Shown piece after piece: positions 40,508 through 50,086 of a stretch of 64,000 bases of DNA. Origin of the DNA: Bin5 sp965207495 (GTDB taxonomy: Bacteria; Chloroflexota; Anaerolineae; Caldilineales; Caldilineaceae); NCBI GenBank assembly GCA_965207495.1, contig OZ242287.1, forward strand, positions 5,270,001 through 5,334,000, given 5' to 3'. A program made the translations under genes and the position numbers. Every line of letters starts with the position of its first letter. Within the stretch, counting starts at the first letter, position 1. The notes below the pieces were generated by a model. It saw nothing but the letters and a program-made list of their open reading frames with translations, made no database searches and was not told where the DNA came from.

Positions 40508-41206
40508 TCAGATTCCCTGACGATGGACTCGAGCCTGAATCAGAAGCCGATCGCTGGTATAGGGCGTTGGCGGGATTTCGCTGCTCGCATGCCAGGTGCC
40601 GAAGGCACTGTCGTTGGGCGAAAGAAGCAGGCGGCGAAAGCCCCACAAGGTCAGATCGACGGTGCGTCCTACCGGTGAAGAGAAACTTTCCTCCACAATT
40701 GCCTGCACGGGCGCATAGCCGGCGGCGTAGCGGGTTTCCCAGGTTCCTTCGGGGAGGACGCCGTCTTCATTGGGTGCGCAGGCCACGCGCAAGGTAACGG
40801 TCCCGCAATTGACCACGACCACGGCCATTTGGGCGCTGCCGTATTCGATATCGGCCTCGACAATCTGGCCGGCAAAGGCGTAGAGGGCGGGGCCGATCTG
40901 TGTGAAACGGGGCGTGAGCGGTTCTTTCTGCACGGCGTACCAGGGGTCCGGGCCGGGCTGGGGCAGCAGGACGCCGCCGTCGAGCACGGCTGTCAGGGGG
41001 AGACCCTGTTGCAGTCGGGGGAAGCCCATGAGCGCAAACTGTTCGGCAGAGAGCTCAAACTCGATCCGGGGCAGTTTTTTCATGCTGCCTGTGAACGGCC
41101 CAGGCCCGGCCTGATGCTGTTCCGACGCAGTGGTCTCGCCGGTCATGCGGTCGGTAATTGTTTCTCCGTTTGGTTGCGGCTTTGAATTCACAGGCGTAGG
41201 ACTCAC
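40508..41206 (-). CDS. Unknown 232-aa protein in the acyl-CoA carboxylase operon
   Basis: I do not recognise this family. The GTG start overlaps the carboxyltransferase stop (GTGA), which implies coupled translation. The first ~45 residues are polar and low-complexity; the rest alternates hydrophobic residues like a beta-rich domain (AQMAVVVVNCGTVTLRVACA; TVDLTLWGFRRLLLS). No signal peptide, transmembrane helix or catalytic motif is evident. A ~200-bp gap separates it from the biotin carboxylase gene. A structural or assembly subunit is one possibility; actinobacterial epsilon subunits occupy such loci but are much shorter. Confidence 0.75.
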   Translation of the reverse strand: MSPTPVNSKPQPNGETITDRMTGETTASEQHQAGPGPFTGSMKKLPRIEFELSAEQFALMGFPRLQQGLPLTAVLDGGVLLPQPGPDPWYAVQKEPLTPRFTQIGPALYAFAGQIVEADIEYGSAQMAVVVVNCGTVTLRVACAPNEDGVLPEGTWETRYAAGYAPVQAIVEESFSSPVGRTVDLTLWGFRRLLLSPNDSAFGTWHASSEIPPTPYTSDRLLIQARVHRQGI

Positions 41207-42762
41207 AGGGGGATATTCCCATGTTTTTTCGGGGGGAGTCGATCGCGTTTGTTCTGCAGCATTTCGAGTGCGTTGATCAGGCGCGGCCGGGATTCGTGCG
41301 GCTCGATGACGTCGTCGATGAATCCGTTGGCAGCGGCGATATAGGGGTTGGCGAAGCGTTTGCGATAGTCTGCGACCAGGTCGTTTCGCTTGGCAACGGG
41401 ATCCTCGGCAGCGGCGATTTCGCGACGAAAGATTACATTTACGGCGCCCTCCGGCCCCATCACGGCGATTTCCGCCGACGGCCAGGCCAGGACGAGGTCG
41501 GCGCCGATGTGGCGGGGGTTCATGACGCAGTAGGCTCCGCCGTAGGCCTTACGCACAATGACGGTGAGCTTGGGAACTGTCGCTTCGGAGAAGGCGTAGA
41601 GAAGCTTGGCGCCATGGCGAATGATGCCGCCGTGCTCTTGATTGAGACCGGGCAAGAAACCGGGCACATCTTCGAGGACGACCAGCGGGACATTGAAGCA
41701 GTCGCAGAAGCGGACAAAACGGGCCGCTTTCTGGCTGGCGTCGACATCGAGGACACCGGCGAGGACGGCCGGCTGTTGGGCGACGATGCCAATGGTGCGG
41801 CCGCCCAAACGGGCGAAACCGACCATCACGTTGCGGGCCCACTGCTCGTGGACCTCGAGGAACTGCCCGTCATCGACGATACGCCGGATGATCTCTTTCA
41901 TGTCGTAGGGCCGGTTGGGGTTATCCGGCACAATTGAATCCAACTCTTCATCCTGGCGCAGAAGATCGTCGGTGGAAGGCACGACTGGTGGATCTTCCAT
42001 ATTGTTGTTGGGCAGATAGCTCATCAACTGCTGCACGATGAAGAGGGCGTCTTCCTCGTTTTCGGCGGTGAAGTGGGCGACGCCGGATTTGCTGCCGTGG
42101 ATCGACGCGCCGCCCAGCTCTTCAAAGGTGACCTCTTCATGGGTGACCGTTTTGACCACATCGGGTCCGGTGACGAACATGTGGCTTGTGTCTTTGACCA
42201 TGATGACGAAGTCGGTGATGGCGGGCGAGTAGACTGCTCCGCCGGCGCAGGGCCCCATTATTACACTGACTTGGGGGATAACGCCGGAAGCCATGACGTT
42301 ACGGAAGAAGATGTCGGCGTAGCCGGCCAGGCTGAGGACGCCTTCCTGGATACGTGCGCCGCCGGAGTCGTTCAGGCCGATAACGGGGGCGCCGTTTTTC
42401 ATGGACATATCGAGGATTTTGCAGATTTTGGCGGCGTGATGGCGGCTGACACTGCCACCGAAGACCGTAAAGTCCTGAGAAAAGACGTAGACGAGGCGGT
42501 CATCGATTGTGCCGAAGCCTGTGACGACGCCGTCACCGGGGATGCGCTGCTCGTCGAGGCCGAAGTCGTGGCTGTCGTGGGTGACGAGCGCGTCGACTTC
42601 ACGAAAACTGCCTTTGTCCAACATCAACTCGAGCCGTTCGCGGGCGGTTGCCCGGCCCTTGGCGTGCTGAGTTTCGATCCGTTCGAGGCCGCCCCCGAGT
42701 TTGGCCTTGTCTTTGCGGCTGCGCAGATCGGTGATACGGGGATCGATTGTCGAGTCAGTCAA
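41203..42762 (-). CDS. Acyl-CoA carboxylase carboxyltransferase (beta) subunit
   Basis: A 519-aa crotonase-fold protein of PccB/MmdA type, with fused N and C carboxyltransferase halves. Conserved text: GGARIQEGV, MGPCAGGAVYSPA, and in the C half DVPGFLPG with GKxxYAFSEAT-like sequence and KAYGGAYCVM. It transfers CO2 from carboxybiotin to an acyl-CoA, most often propionyl-CoA; methylmalonyl-CoA decarboxylase is a possible alternative. TTG start with GAGGAG about 6 nt upstream. First gene of a four-gene operon. Confidence 0.94.
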   Translation of the reverse strand: MTDSTIDPRITDLRSRKDKAKLGGGLERIETQHAKGRATARERLELMLDKGSFREVDALVTHDSHDFGLDEQRIPGDGVVTGFGTIDDRLVYVFSQDFTVFGGSVSRHHAAKICKILDMSMKNGAPVIGLNDSGGARIQEGVLSLAGYADIFFRNVMASGVIPQVSVIMGPCAGGAVYSPAITDFVIMVKDTSHMFVTGPDVVKTVTHEEVTFEELGGASIHGSKSGVAHFTAENEEDALFIVQQLMSYLPNNNMEDPPVVPSTDDLLRQDEELDSIVPDNPNRPYDMKEIIRRIVDDGQFLEVHEQWARNVMVGFARLGGRTIGIVAQQPAVLAGVLDVDASQKAARFVRFCDCFNVPLVVLEDVPGFLPGLNQEHGGIIRHGAKLLYAFSEATVPKLTVIVRKAYGGAYCVMNPRHIGADLVLAWPSAEIAVMGPEGAVNVIFRREIAAAEDPVAKRNDLVADYRKRFANPYIAAANGFIDDVIEPHESRPRLINALEMLQNKRDRLPPKKHGNIPL

Positions 42763-42967
42763 GACAAACTCCTCTATCCTATCGTTGTTCGATTTGCAGA
42801 TGTGCCTGGCTTCTCAATCGCTACCCACGGCAGATTATGAACGCCGGGCGTGAAAGACGGGCGATTACGGTGCCGAGGCGTGTGTGACCGGTCATAATCC
42901 TGGGGCCTTAATGAACAGCCGACAGTGGACCTTGCGGGTGGTGCGGCCCAGGCACTGTTACCAGTGT

Positions 42968-43834
42968 TCATAGCGTGATTGTACCTGTCAGGAGCAGCAG
43001 TCCAACCAGGACCGGTTGATGGATCACATAGATGACCAGGGAGTGACGGCCAAGAAACTGCAGAGCAGTGAATGGGAAAAACTCTCCGAAATTGGGCAGC
43101 GGCAGTTTGCGCGCGCCGCCTTCATAGAAAACTGTCCCCACGAAGACGCCGATCAGGAAGACGGCAAACCAGTGGGGAAAGGGAAAGTAGTCGGAATAGT
43201 AGTAGCCAGGCGGTTCTATGCCGAGCGGAACGAGCCAGGAGACACCGGCGGGCGCCTGCACATTCAGGAACTGCAGAAGATAGCTGAGGGCATAGAGCAC
43301 GGCAGCCACCGAAAGCGTCAGCCATCGTTTGTTCAGCAAAGGGATCGAGCAGATTATCGATGTCCCGATCAGATGCAGCACGCCGAAATCGATGGGCGGA
43401 AGAACGGCCACCCGCATTACCAAGGAAAGTATAAGTCCGATGCCGAGGATTTGCAGCCCGCGGCGCGCGATTTTCCAGGCCAAGCCATCGGTCGACCCGG
43501 TTCTGAACTGTGCCCGATTGTAGCTCAGAACTACCGAGACGCCGGCGAGCGAGATGAAGGAGGTGGCGGTAAATCGCTGGAAATAGAACCAGAAGCCCTC
43601 GTGCAGTACGAATGGAAAGCCGCCGAAGTTCCGCAGATCGAACACCAGGTGAAAGATGACCATGGTGATGATGGCTACGCCGCGCCAACTGTCAACCTCC
43701 CAGAAGCGGTTGACGACGGGCGTTGTCGGGGCGGGGACTGTCTCGGCGGCGCGGCTCTCCGGTCGATCCCGCTCGTCTATCTGTTTATCCTTTTCGGTCA
43801 GTTCGCGCTGGACTGTCGCAGATTCTTGTGTCAT
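42968..43834 (-). CDS. DUF1624 / HGSNAT-like membrane protein
   Basis: A 288-aa protein with about eight hydrophobic helices after a charged ~45-residue N-terminus. The helix-1 motif FWEVDSWRGVAIITMVIFH and following HLVFDLRNFGG fit the heparan-alpha-glucosaminide N-acetyltransferase catalytic/DUF1624 family, predicted to acylate sugars across the membrane. Substrate unknown. It sits ~205 bp upstream of the carboxylase operon on the same strand; a functional link is not shown. Confidence 0.8.
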   Translation of the reverse strand: MTQESATVQRELTEKDKQIDERDRPESRAAETVPAPTTPVVNRFWEVDSWRGVAIITMVIFHLVFDLRNFGGFPFVLHEGFWFYFQRFTATSFISLAGVSVVLSYNRAQFRTGSTDGLAWKIARRGLQILGIGLILSLVMRVAVLPPIDFGVLHLIGTSIICSIPLLNKRWLTLSVAAVLYALSYLLQFLNVQAPAGVSWLVPLGIEPPGYYYSDYFPFPHWFAVFLIGVFVGTVFYEGGARKLPLPNFGEFFPFTALQFLGRHSLVIYVIHQPVLVGLLLLTGTITL

Positions 43835-44274
43835 TTGGCGCTTTCAGGTCCCGGCAAAGCTGCAGATGTGCGCAGCGGCCGCGCACTTGAAACAATTCAC
43901 AGTTCCTGCGAGAATCAAAGGCGGCTACTCGCACTGGCCCTCCCGACGCCGCGTGAACCGGTTTACAGCCGTCAGTACGCAGTGCCGTCAGTACACCGTA
44001 CCCATCAGTACACAGTACGTTGACAGCGTGATGGCGTAGCGCACTGTAAATTATCACTGTATATTATATCGCATACGGCAAACCCGGCGCTCCCCAGACC
44101 AACGGCAACGCGCGCATACATTATCGTCATTGGTGGGATGGGCGCAGGAACAGCGTCTGAGCGTGGTCGGCAGGCGGCAGTTCGTGGGCAAAGAGCGGAT
44201 ACCCACCACTCACCACTTTTGACTGCTACAGTGCGCGAACATTCTACACGATAGGACAGGAGATCACAAGGAAA
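43835..44274. other. Intergenic region between divergent DUF1624 and birA genes
   Basis: 440 bp without a supported gene. Three degenerate copies of TCAGTACRCA-type sequence lie at about 43971-44018. A perfect TTGACA follows at 44020-44025, but no good -10 at 16-18 bp. Confidence 0.5.
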
Positions 44275-45237
44275 TTGGACCAAGCGGAAACGGCTCTTTC
44301 GGGCGCCGAGTCGGGGAAGAGCGATGGCCGCCACCCGTTGGGGGCTGCACCGGGCTGGATTGAGAGAGCACGAGCAAGGCTGAGCGCTTTCGAAGGGCGA
44401 AGGTCGCGCCGCCATATGGGGCACAGTATAGAATTTCATCATTCTGTGCCCAGCACGATGCCGATCGCACGCGGGATTCTTGAAGAGCATGGGAACAGCG
44501 CCGCGGGCGCGGTGGTCATTGCCGACCATCAGACGGCCGGGCGAGGCCGGTTGGACCGCGGTTGGGAAGACGCGAGCGGGCTCGGATTGCTTGGCAGCTA
44601 TATTCTTTGCGGTGAGCTGTTGCCGGAGCATCCTTCGCTGGCGGTGATGCTGGCGGGCCTGGCTGTGCTGCGGGCGATCGAGGAGAGCTGTCCACAGCTG
44701 AAGGAGCGCGTGCGTCTGAAGTGGCCGAACGATGTAATCGCAGTGGAAGACGGCGGCCCGGTCAAGCTGGCGGGCATTCTGGTGGAGAGCATCTTTGCGC
44801 AGCAGGCGCTCAGCGGCGTCATTCTTGGTATTGGTGTCAATGTCAATCAGCGTCAGGAGGAGTTGCCGGCTGTACGCGCCGGCGGGCTGCCTCCATCCAG
44901 CCTGATGCTACTGGGCCGCGGCGGCAGTCCTCCCAGTGCCGGCTCAGCGCCGATCGAGAGAGAGGATTTGCTGGTCGCTCTATGCCGGGCGCTGGAGGAT
45001 CTGTGCGCGCCGGGCTCGCGTCAGTCTGCGGAGGCCGTCCACGCTCGATGGCAGCGGGCGCTGTACGGTATGGGCGCTGAGGTCACGGCCCATACCGCTG
45101 ACGGGCCGGTCCACGGGCGGGCGGTTGGCACATCTTTACAGGGGGCGCTGCGGGTGCGGATAGCCGGGGGAGAGACGGTCGAGATCCACTCGGGAGAGGT
45201 TGTTTTCAACTGGGCCAGCGCTGGCGGCGAGGGGTAG
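44275..45237 (+). CDS. birA: Biotin--[acetyl-CoA-carboxylase] ligase
   Basis: A 320-aa ligase that activates biotin with ATP and attaches it to carrier lysines such as that of the BCCP encoded at 38306. The catalytic domain carries TAGRGRLDRGWE (the GRGRxxR adenylate motif), KWPNDV, and GVILGIGVNVNQ, followed by the small C-terminal domain. No N-terminal winged helix typical of the BirA repressor is seen, so it is a group I ligase, not a regulator. TTG start assumed; an internal ATG at 44416 would still keep the domain but loses ~47 residues. Confidence 0.92.
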   Translation: MDQAETALSGAESGKSDGRHPLGAAPGWIERARARLSAFEGRRSRRHMGHSIEFHHSVPSTMPIARGILEEHGNSAAGAVVIADHQTAGRGRLDRGWEDASGLGLLGSYILCGELLPEHPSLAVMLAGLAVLRAIEESCPQLKERVRLKWPNDVIAVEDGGPVKLAGILVESIFAQQALSGVILGIGVNVNQRQEELPAVRAGGLPPSSLMLLGRGGSPPSAGSAPIEREDLLVALCRALEDLCAPGSRQSAEAVHARWQRALYGMGAEVTAHTADGPVHGRAVGTSLQGALRVRIAGGETVEIHSGEVVFNWASAGGEG

Positions 45238-45242
45238 ACGGC

Positions 45243-45540
45243 ACTGGGCAGGCACAAGGCCTGCCCCTACGAGAGTGGTTGGAGGGAACACTGTTGGCTA
45301 GACACTTTGTTCTAGACACATTGCTGGGGAAGAATGAGCACGGTGGCTAGCAAGGGCGGGGCGTTGCGGGGGCGCAGCCCCCGCACAAGAGAGGGCCGAA
45401 GGCCCGAACGCCCAAATAATGGGAGAGCGTGAAGAGAAGAGAGTTAAACCGATTGGTCTGCCGATGAATGGAACGTGAATTGACCAGGGTAAGGTTGCGA
45501 CGAACAGAATTCGATAGTTGAGCCCCATTTTGGGATGCAC
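45243..45540 (+). repeat. Composite intergenic repeat element, copy 3
   Basis: The shortest copy. It starts with the GGGCAGGC-acaag-GCCTGCCC hairpin (45247-45267), then AACACTGTTGGCTAGACAC, the GGTGGCTAGCAAGGGCGGGG segment with GGGGGCGCAGCCCCC and GGGCCGAAGGCCC hairpins (45340-45415), and ends with CCATTTTGGGATGCAC. The left segment found in copies 1, 2 and 4 is missing. Confidence 0.8.
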
Positions 45541-45628
45541 ACGATGATTGGTCTTCTCTGGCGGAGAGGGTATCATAAATTGTATTGGCCCTTTTTTTCG
45601 CGGCTCCGCCAACAACCCGGTTCCTGCT

Positions 45629-46969
45629 ATGAATCTATCCTCTGAATCTCCGGTCCGATTTCAACTCGTGCAGACGCCCGAACCGCGGTACACGCCGCGC
45701 GACCGGCCGCGCGGGGCACCGGAGACGCAGCAACGCTGGATGGCGCTGGTGATCCTGATTGCGTTCGGCTGGCGGATGATTGGCCTGATCGCGCGCAAGC
45801 TTGGCCAGGTGGAGCAGGAGACGATCGAGCTGGCGGCCGGGCCGGTGGAGGAAACGGTTGGGGCGCTGGCCGCGCCCGTGCAGAACGGGATGTTGTATTA
45901 TCTTCTGATCCGTCCGTGGATCCAGTTCTTCGGGACCGATCTGTTCGCGCTGCGTTATTTTTCGGTGCTGACAAGCGCTATCGCCATCGCCCTGATGTGG
46001 CAAGTGGCCCGCCGGATGGTGCCGGCAGTTGGCAGCACGCTGCTGAGGAATTTGCCGCTGCTGTCGACACTTTTTCTGGCCTTCAATCCGTTACAGCTCT
46101 GGTACAGCCAAGAGGGGGGCCGGTACGGGCTGGTTGTGACGCTGGCGTTGTTCTCGAGCTGGGCCTGGCTGCAGGCGATGTGGTACAGCGGATATGGACG
46201 CTGGTTGGGCTATCTGCTGGTAACGTCGATTGCGATCTATACGCAGACGTTGACTGCGCTGCTCCTGCCGGTCCACATTGTCTGGTTCTTGCTGGCCAAC
46301 CCGCTCAACCGGCAGCGCTGGCAGGGATACGGACTGACGCTGATCGGATTTGCGCTTCCGATTCTGCCGTTGACGGCGTGGGGCAGGAACATGCTGGCCG
46401 GGGTTTTTGGTGGGTTCGAACAACAGGGCGGCAGCGCGCTGCAAGATGTCGCGGCGGACCTACCGGTCACGCCTCTGGCGGAGATGGCGCGCACACTGCT
46501 TCTGGATAATGCGCAGGGTTTGCTGGAGCCGCTTTCGTACCTGTGGCTTATTCCGATCTTCTTTCTTGGCTTGACCGGTCTTCTGGTTGGGTATACGGAG
46601 TTCGGAGGGCGGATTGCCAATGTGGGGATGTTGGCGACCTGGCTGGTTCTGCCGGTCCTGCTGCTCTATGCCATCAGCCGGTTCGCGCCGGCGATGGTGC
46701 AGCCCGCGGCCCAGTTCGGTGAGAGGGCTGCGCGGTTCGAGGGGATTATCTGGATTGCGCCGGCGTTTACGATGTTCGTGGCGCTGGGGACGCAGGTAAT
46801 GCGCCGCGCTTACGGGCGGGTGGGCAACTGGCTGGCGGTCGGGATGATCGTATTTGTCATCGTATTCTGGGGTTACAGTTGGTGGGAACACGGCCAGCGG
46901 CCGATCAATGTTCAGTCGGGCGCGGCTGAGTTCACACCGGACTCGTTGCGCGATTATCTGGAGCTATAG
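45629..46969 (+). CDS. GT39-like membrane glycosyltransferase
   Basis: A ~446-aa polytopic protein with about ten helices, resembling ArnT/PMT-type (GT39) glycosyltransferases that transfer sugars from polyprenyl-phosphate donors outside the membrane. Family-like text: VQNGMLYYLLIRPW and FNPLQLWYSQEGGRYGL. The usual Asp-Glu of the first loop reads EQET here, so activity is uncertain. ATG at 45629; an extension to 45548 lies in the repeat. The stop is 1 nt before the next gene. Confidence 0.75.
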   Translation: MNLSSESPVRFQLVQTPEPRYTPRDRPRGAPETQQRWMALVILIAFGWRMIGLIARKLGQVEQETIELAAGPVEETVGALAAPVQNGMLYYLLIRPWIQFFGTDLFALRYFSVLTSAIAIALMWQVARRMVPAVGSTLLRNLPLLSTLFLAFNPLQLWYSQEGGRYGLVVTLALFSSWAWLQAMWYSGYGRWLGYLLVTSIAIYTQTLTALLLPVHIVWFLLANPLNRQRWQGYGLTLIGFALPILPLTAWGRNMLAGVFGGFEQQGGSALQDVAADLPVTPLAEMARTLLLDNAQGLLEPLSYLWLIPIFFLGLTGLLVGYTEFGGRIANVGMLATWLVLPVLLLYAISRFAPAMVQPAAQFGERAARFEGIIWIAPAFTMFVALGTQVMRRAYGRVGNWLAVGMIVFVIVFWGYSWWEHGQRPINVQSGAAEFTPDSLRDYLEL

Positions 46970-46970
46970 A

Positions 46971-47687
46971 ATGTATCGAGGTTCTGGCGGCCGGGGTTGG
47001 AACGCCCTCTCGCGCGGGCAGCAGATCGGGATTGGTGTGGTAGGGATTCTGGTCTTGTATGCGCTTCTGACCGGGGGCGGTTCGCTGGGGCGGTTGAGCG
47101 ACCCGCTGTGGCTCGTCACAGTCGCGGTTATTATCCTGGTTGCCTTACCCGTTCACGAAATGGCGCATGCGGCGATGGCGGTGCAGTTGGGCGACCCTAC
47201 GCCGCGCCAGCAAGGGCGCTACACTTTCAATCCTGTCGCCCATATCGATCCTTTTGGCGCGCTATTGATCCTGTTTACCGGATTCGGTTGGGCCAAGCCG
47301 GTACAGTGGAATCCCAACAACATTGATGTGGACGTTCGGGTGGGGACAGTTCTTGTGGCCGCTGCCGGCCCTGTAAGCAATCTGCTGCTGGCTGCGGTGG
47401 GCGCCTTCCTTGTCCCCTTTGCCGACATTCCCATGTTGGAGCGATTCCTGACCTTTTTTGTCTGGATCAACACGCTGCTGTTTGTATTCAATTTGATACC
47501 GATTCCGCCGCTGGACGGCTCCCATATTCTGTTTGCCCTTCTGCCCGGAGATCATTTCGAACTGCAGATGGCCCTGAGCCGCTTCGGCATACTCATCTTG
47601 CTGGCCGCGATCTACCTCGGACGCGGGGTCATCACCGGCGTGGCCAGCGAGATCGTCAGGTGGCTGTTTCTTGTTTTCGGGAGTTGA
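46971..47687 (+). CDS. Site-2 protease family (M50) membrane metalloprotease
   Basis: A 238-aa intramembrane protease with zinc motif HEMAH (62-66) in a helix and a second ligand region NLIPIPPLDGSHIL. About five helices; no PDZ or CBS domain, so it belongs to the short M50 group. Substrates unknown; relatives release membrane-held transcription factors. The ATG follows the glycosyltransferase stop by one base, so they are coupled. Confidence 0.9.
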   Translation: MYRGSGGRGWNALSRGQQIGIGVVGILVLYALLTGGGSLGRLSDPLWLVTVAVIILVALPVHEMAHAAMAVQLGDPTPRQQGRYTFNPVAHIDPFGALLILFTGFGWAKPVQWNPNNIDVDVRVGTVLVAAAGPVSNLLLAAVGAFLVPFADIPMLERFLTFFVWINTLLFVFNLIPIPPLDGSHILFALLPGDHFELQMALSRFGILILLAAIYLGRGVITGVASEIVRWLFLVFGS

Positions 47688-47788
47688 AAGGGCAGTGGAT
47701 AGTGGTGGCGGGGAGCAACTCGCCTCCATTTGGGTGGGCGGCGATGATTGAGTATGATGGGGCTGCGGGGGCTAGACTGGAAGGACAG

Positions 47789-48382
47789 ATGCAGGGAACG
47801 GCCGGCAGGACTTTGCGGCGCATACGGCAGTTTGTGCGGGGCATTACGGCTTCGGTTTCGGCTGAGGAACTGCAGCAGGCAGCCCGATTTCTCCCACCGG
47901 CGGGGCTGGCCCGCTTTCGGCAGATGCCGGTGGATGCCCAGCGACACAGTCTGAACGTTTTGGAAAGTTTGCGGCGCGCGGGCTGGCAGGATCAGGACCT
48001 GTTGGCGGCGGCGCTGCTCCACGATGCGGGCAAGTTGGCGGCCGCGAAGGCGGGACTGTCGTTCAACGCGTGGGTGCGGACGGCGCTGGTGCTGATGGAT
48101 GCGTTAACGCCGGGTCTGGCCGCCCGCATGCGTGTCGAGGATGCGACGGGCGGCTGGCGCTATCTGCTACACGTCCATTTGACGCATGCGCGGATTGGCG
48201 CGCGTTGGGCAGAGGCGGATGGATGCAGCCCGCTGACCTGCTGGTTGATCGCCCATCATCAGGACAAGACGGGGCAGGCGGACGCCGCGTTGCCCTCGCC
48301 AGGCGGTCCGGAGCCGCAACGGCCGGCAGAAGAGCGAAGTCGGCTGCTGACGGCGCTGCAATGGGCTGACGGCCAGAACTGA
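47789..48382 (+). CDS. HD-domain phosphohydrolase-like protein
   Basis: A 197-aa protein with an HD-like metal site: H53 in QRHSLNVLESL, HDAGK at 78-82, then HLTHARIG and IAHHQDKTG further on. HD proteins hydrolyse phosphoester bonds in nucleotides or signalling molecules; the substrate is unknown. I start at the ATG at 47789, preceded by GGAAGGA at 5 nt; an ATG at 47744 is possible. Follows the protease on the same strand with a 101-bp gap. Confidence 0.8.
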   Translation: MQGTAGRTLRRIRQFVRGITASVSAEELQQAARFLPPAGLARFRQMPVDAQRHSLNVLESLRRAGWQDQDLLAAALLHDAGKLAAAKAGLSFNAWVRTALVLMDALTPGLAARMRVEDATGGWRYLLHVHLTHARIGARWAEADGCSPLTCWLIAHHQDKTGQADAALPSPGGPEPQRPAEERSRLLTALQWADGQN

Positions 48383-48495
48383 TTGCGGCCGGCGGCGGTT
48401 TTCTTATTGGAAAGAGGCCAGGTTGGCCCTCGGTTCGGGACGGTGGCGCGGGTCATGCCGGGACGTGATTTCTATAGCATTCAGGAAAGCAACTT

Positions 48496-49530
48496 ATGGC
48501 AGAGACGACAGCAAGAATCACGATCGTTGGGCTGGACTTGATTGGAACCAGCATCGGTCTTTCCTTACGCGAGAATGCGGGCAACTACCAGGTGATCGGC
48601 CACGACCGCGAGCCTTCGCAGATGAACGGCGCGAAGCAGTTGGGTGCGATCGACTCGACCACATGGAATCTGCATTCGGCTTGCGACGGCGCGAGCCTGG
48701 TCATCGCCACCGAACCTCTATCAGAGCTGCCGGAGTTTTTGCAGCACATTGGTGAGGATGTCGCTGAGGGCGCGGTGATCCTGGGAATCGGGGCGGTGAT
48801 GCAGCCGGCCCTTCAGATCGCGTCGGACAACCTGCCGGAGGGCATTCATTTTGTGGCGGGGCGGCCGGTTTATGTTGACGTCAGCAGCCAGCCGGAGCCG
48901 CGCAGCGATCTGTTCAAGGATTGCACATTCTGCATTGGCGCGGGCACGCAGACGGCGTCGAGCGCGCTGGAACTGGTGAGCAACCTGCTGGCGAGGTTGG
49001 GCGCGAAGCCCCTCTACATTGACCCGCTCGAACATGACGGCATTGTGGCTTCGGTGGACCAGTTGCCTGAAATCCTGGCGGCTGCTCTTTTTCAGGGCGC
49101 GTTTGAGGCGCCCGGTTGGAATGAAAGCCAGAAACTGGCTGGACGCCGTTTCGCTCTCAGTACATCGTTGGACGCAAGCGCGGCGGAACTGGCGGCGGCG
49201 CTGTTCGCCAATCGCGATACGGTTTTGCAGCGGATGGACCATCTTGCTGCGCTACTGGAGTCGTGGCGCGGGCATCTGTCCGCCGAGGACGCCAAACCGC
49301 TGGAGGAGGCGCTGGATGGTCTGGTGGATGGCCGGGCAAAGTGGGAGAGAGATGCCAAGCTGCGCGATTGGGACCGTCTGTCGGAGCCGACTTCACGCGA
49401 GGATTACGGCAGTACCCTGGGCCAGATGTTTTTCGGTAGTCTCCTGCGCGGGCGGGCAGGCCGCCGCGACCCTGGACGCAAGGATAGAGATACAGAGGCG
49501 AAGCGGCAGGATCGCGGGGCGAAGCGGTAG
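48496..49530 (+). CDS. Prephenate/arogenate dehydrogenase-like protein
   Basis: A 344-aa protein with N-terminal Rossmann motif TIVGLDLIGTSIGLSL and TyrA-type helical C-terminal region. TyrA makes the tyrosine precursor 4-hydroxyphenylpyruvate. The usual catalytic His regions are not clear: the segment after the Rossmann fold reads GIHFVAGRPVYVDV where TyrA has a GxHP-type motif, and DGIVASVDQLPEILA replaces the typical HD(x)xxA(x)xSHLPH. Activity is therefore doubtful and it may be a related dehydrogenase. No other aromatic-amino-acid genes are in the window. AGGAAAG precedes the ATG. Confidence 0.75.
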   Translation: MAETTARITIVGLDLIGTSIGLSLRENAGNYQVIGHDREPSQMNGAKQLGAIDSTTWNLHSACDGASLVIATEPLSELPEFLQHIGEDVAEGAVILGIGAVMQPALQIASDNLPEGIHFVAGRPVYVDVSSQPEPRSDLFKDCTFCIGAGTQTASSALELVSNLLARLGAKPLYIDPLEHDGIVASVDQLPEILAAALFQGAFEAPGWNESQKLAGRRFALSTSLDASAAELAAALFANRDTVLQRMDHLAALLESWRGHLSAEDAKPLEEALDGLVDGRAKWERDAKLRDWDRLSEPTSREDYGSTLGQMFFGSLLRGRAGRRDPGRKDRDTEAKRQDRGAKR

Positions 49531-49777
49531 CATTGCAGTCTACGAGATCGAGTCGCGGTCCAACTTCGAGTTTCGAACGACCTCAAATCTGCGGCATTAC
49601 AAGCTGGCGCCGGGCAAGGAAGTCCCATTCCTCCTGACGCTGACCCGATGCGCACTGCGCGACGGGAATCAGCAACCCATTCATCAGGTATCAGACACCT
49701 CCTGAGTGAGTTCGTACTGCGCGCGACGCAGCGCAGTCGATACGTTTGCGCGTGCATTCCAAGTCTCGGATTCGCCG
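49531..49777. other. Spacer before the large repeat block
   Basis: Nothing recognised as a gene or signal between the TyrA-like gene and the repeat block. Confidence 0.5.
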
Positions 49778-50086
49778 CTGGGATGGGTGCATCTTGGATT
49801 TGGGGGTGGGAACAGTCTTGCGGGGAAAATATGCTGGCGGTGGCTGGAATTGTTTAGCGGCTCTTGGAGAGATGCGGGTCAGGCGCCAGGGCCAGGCTAT
49901 ACCGGGGGTGCGTTGATTGAGGGGGCACAGGGCAGGCACAAGGCCTGCCCCTACAGGACCTTTGAGGGGGAAGGCGGGGGCGGGGAACTGCAGTTCTTAG
50001 TAGTCAGTTTTTAGTTTTTGGTGAACTGCGAACGGCAGTGGTTAGTGGTCAGTGGGTTGAGACAGCAGGTGGGGGAGGAGACACTG

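Noticed and set aside
44020..44061. Strong promoter for birA
   Set aside because: TTGACA is perfect, but no acceptable -10 lies 16-18 bp downstream.
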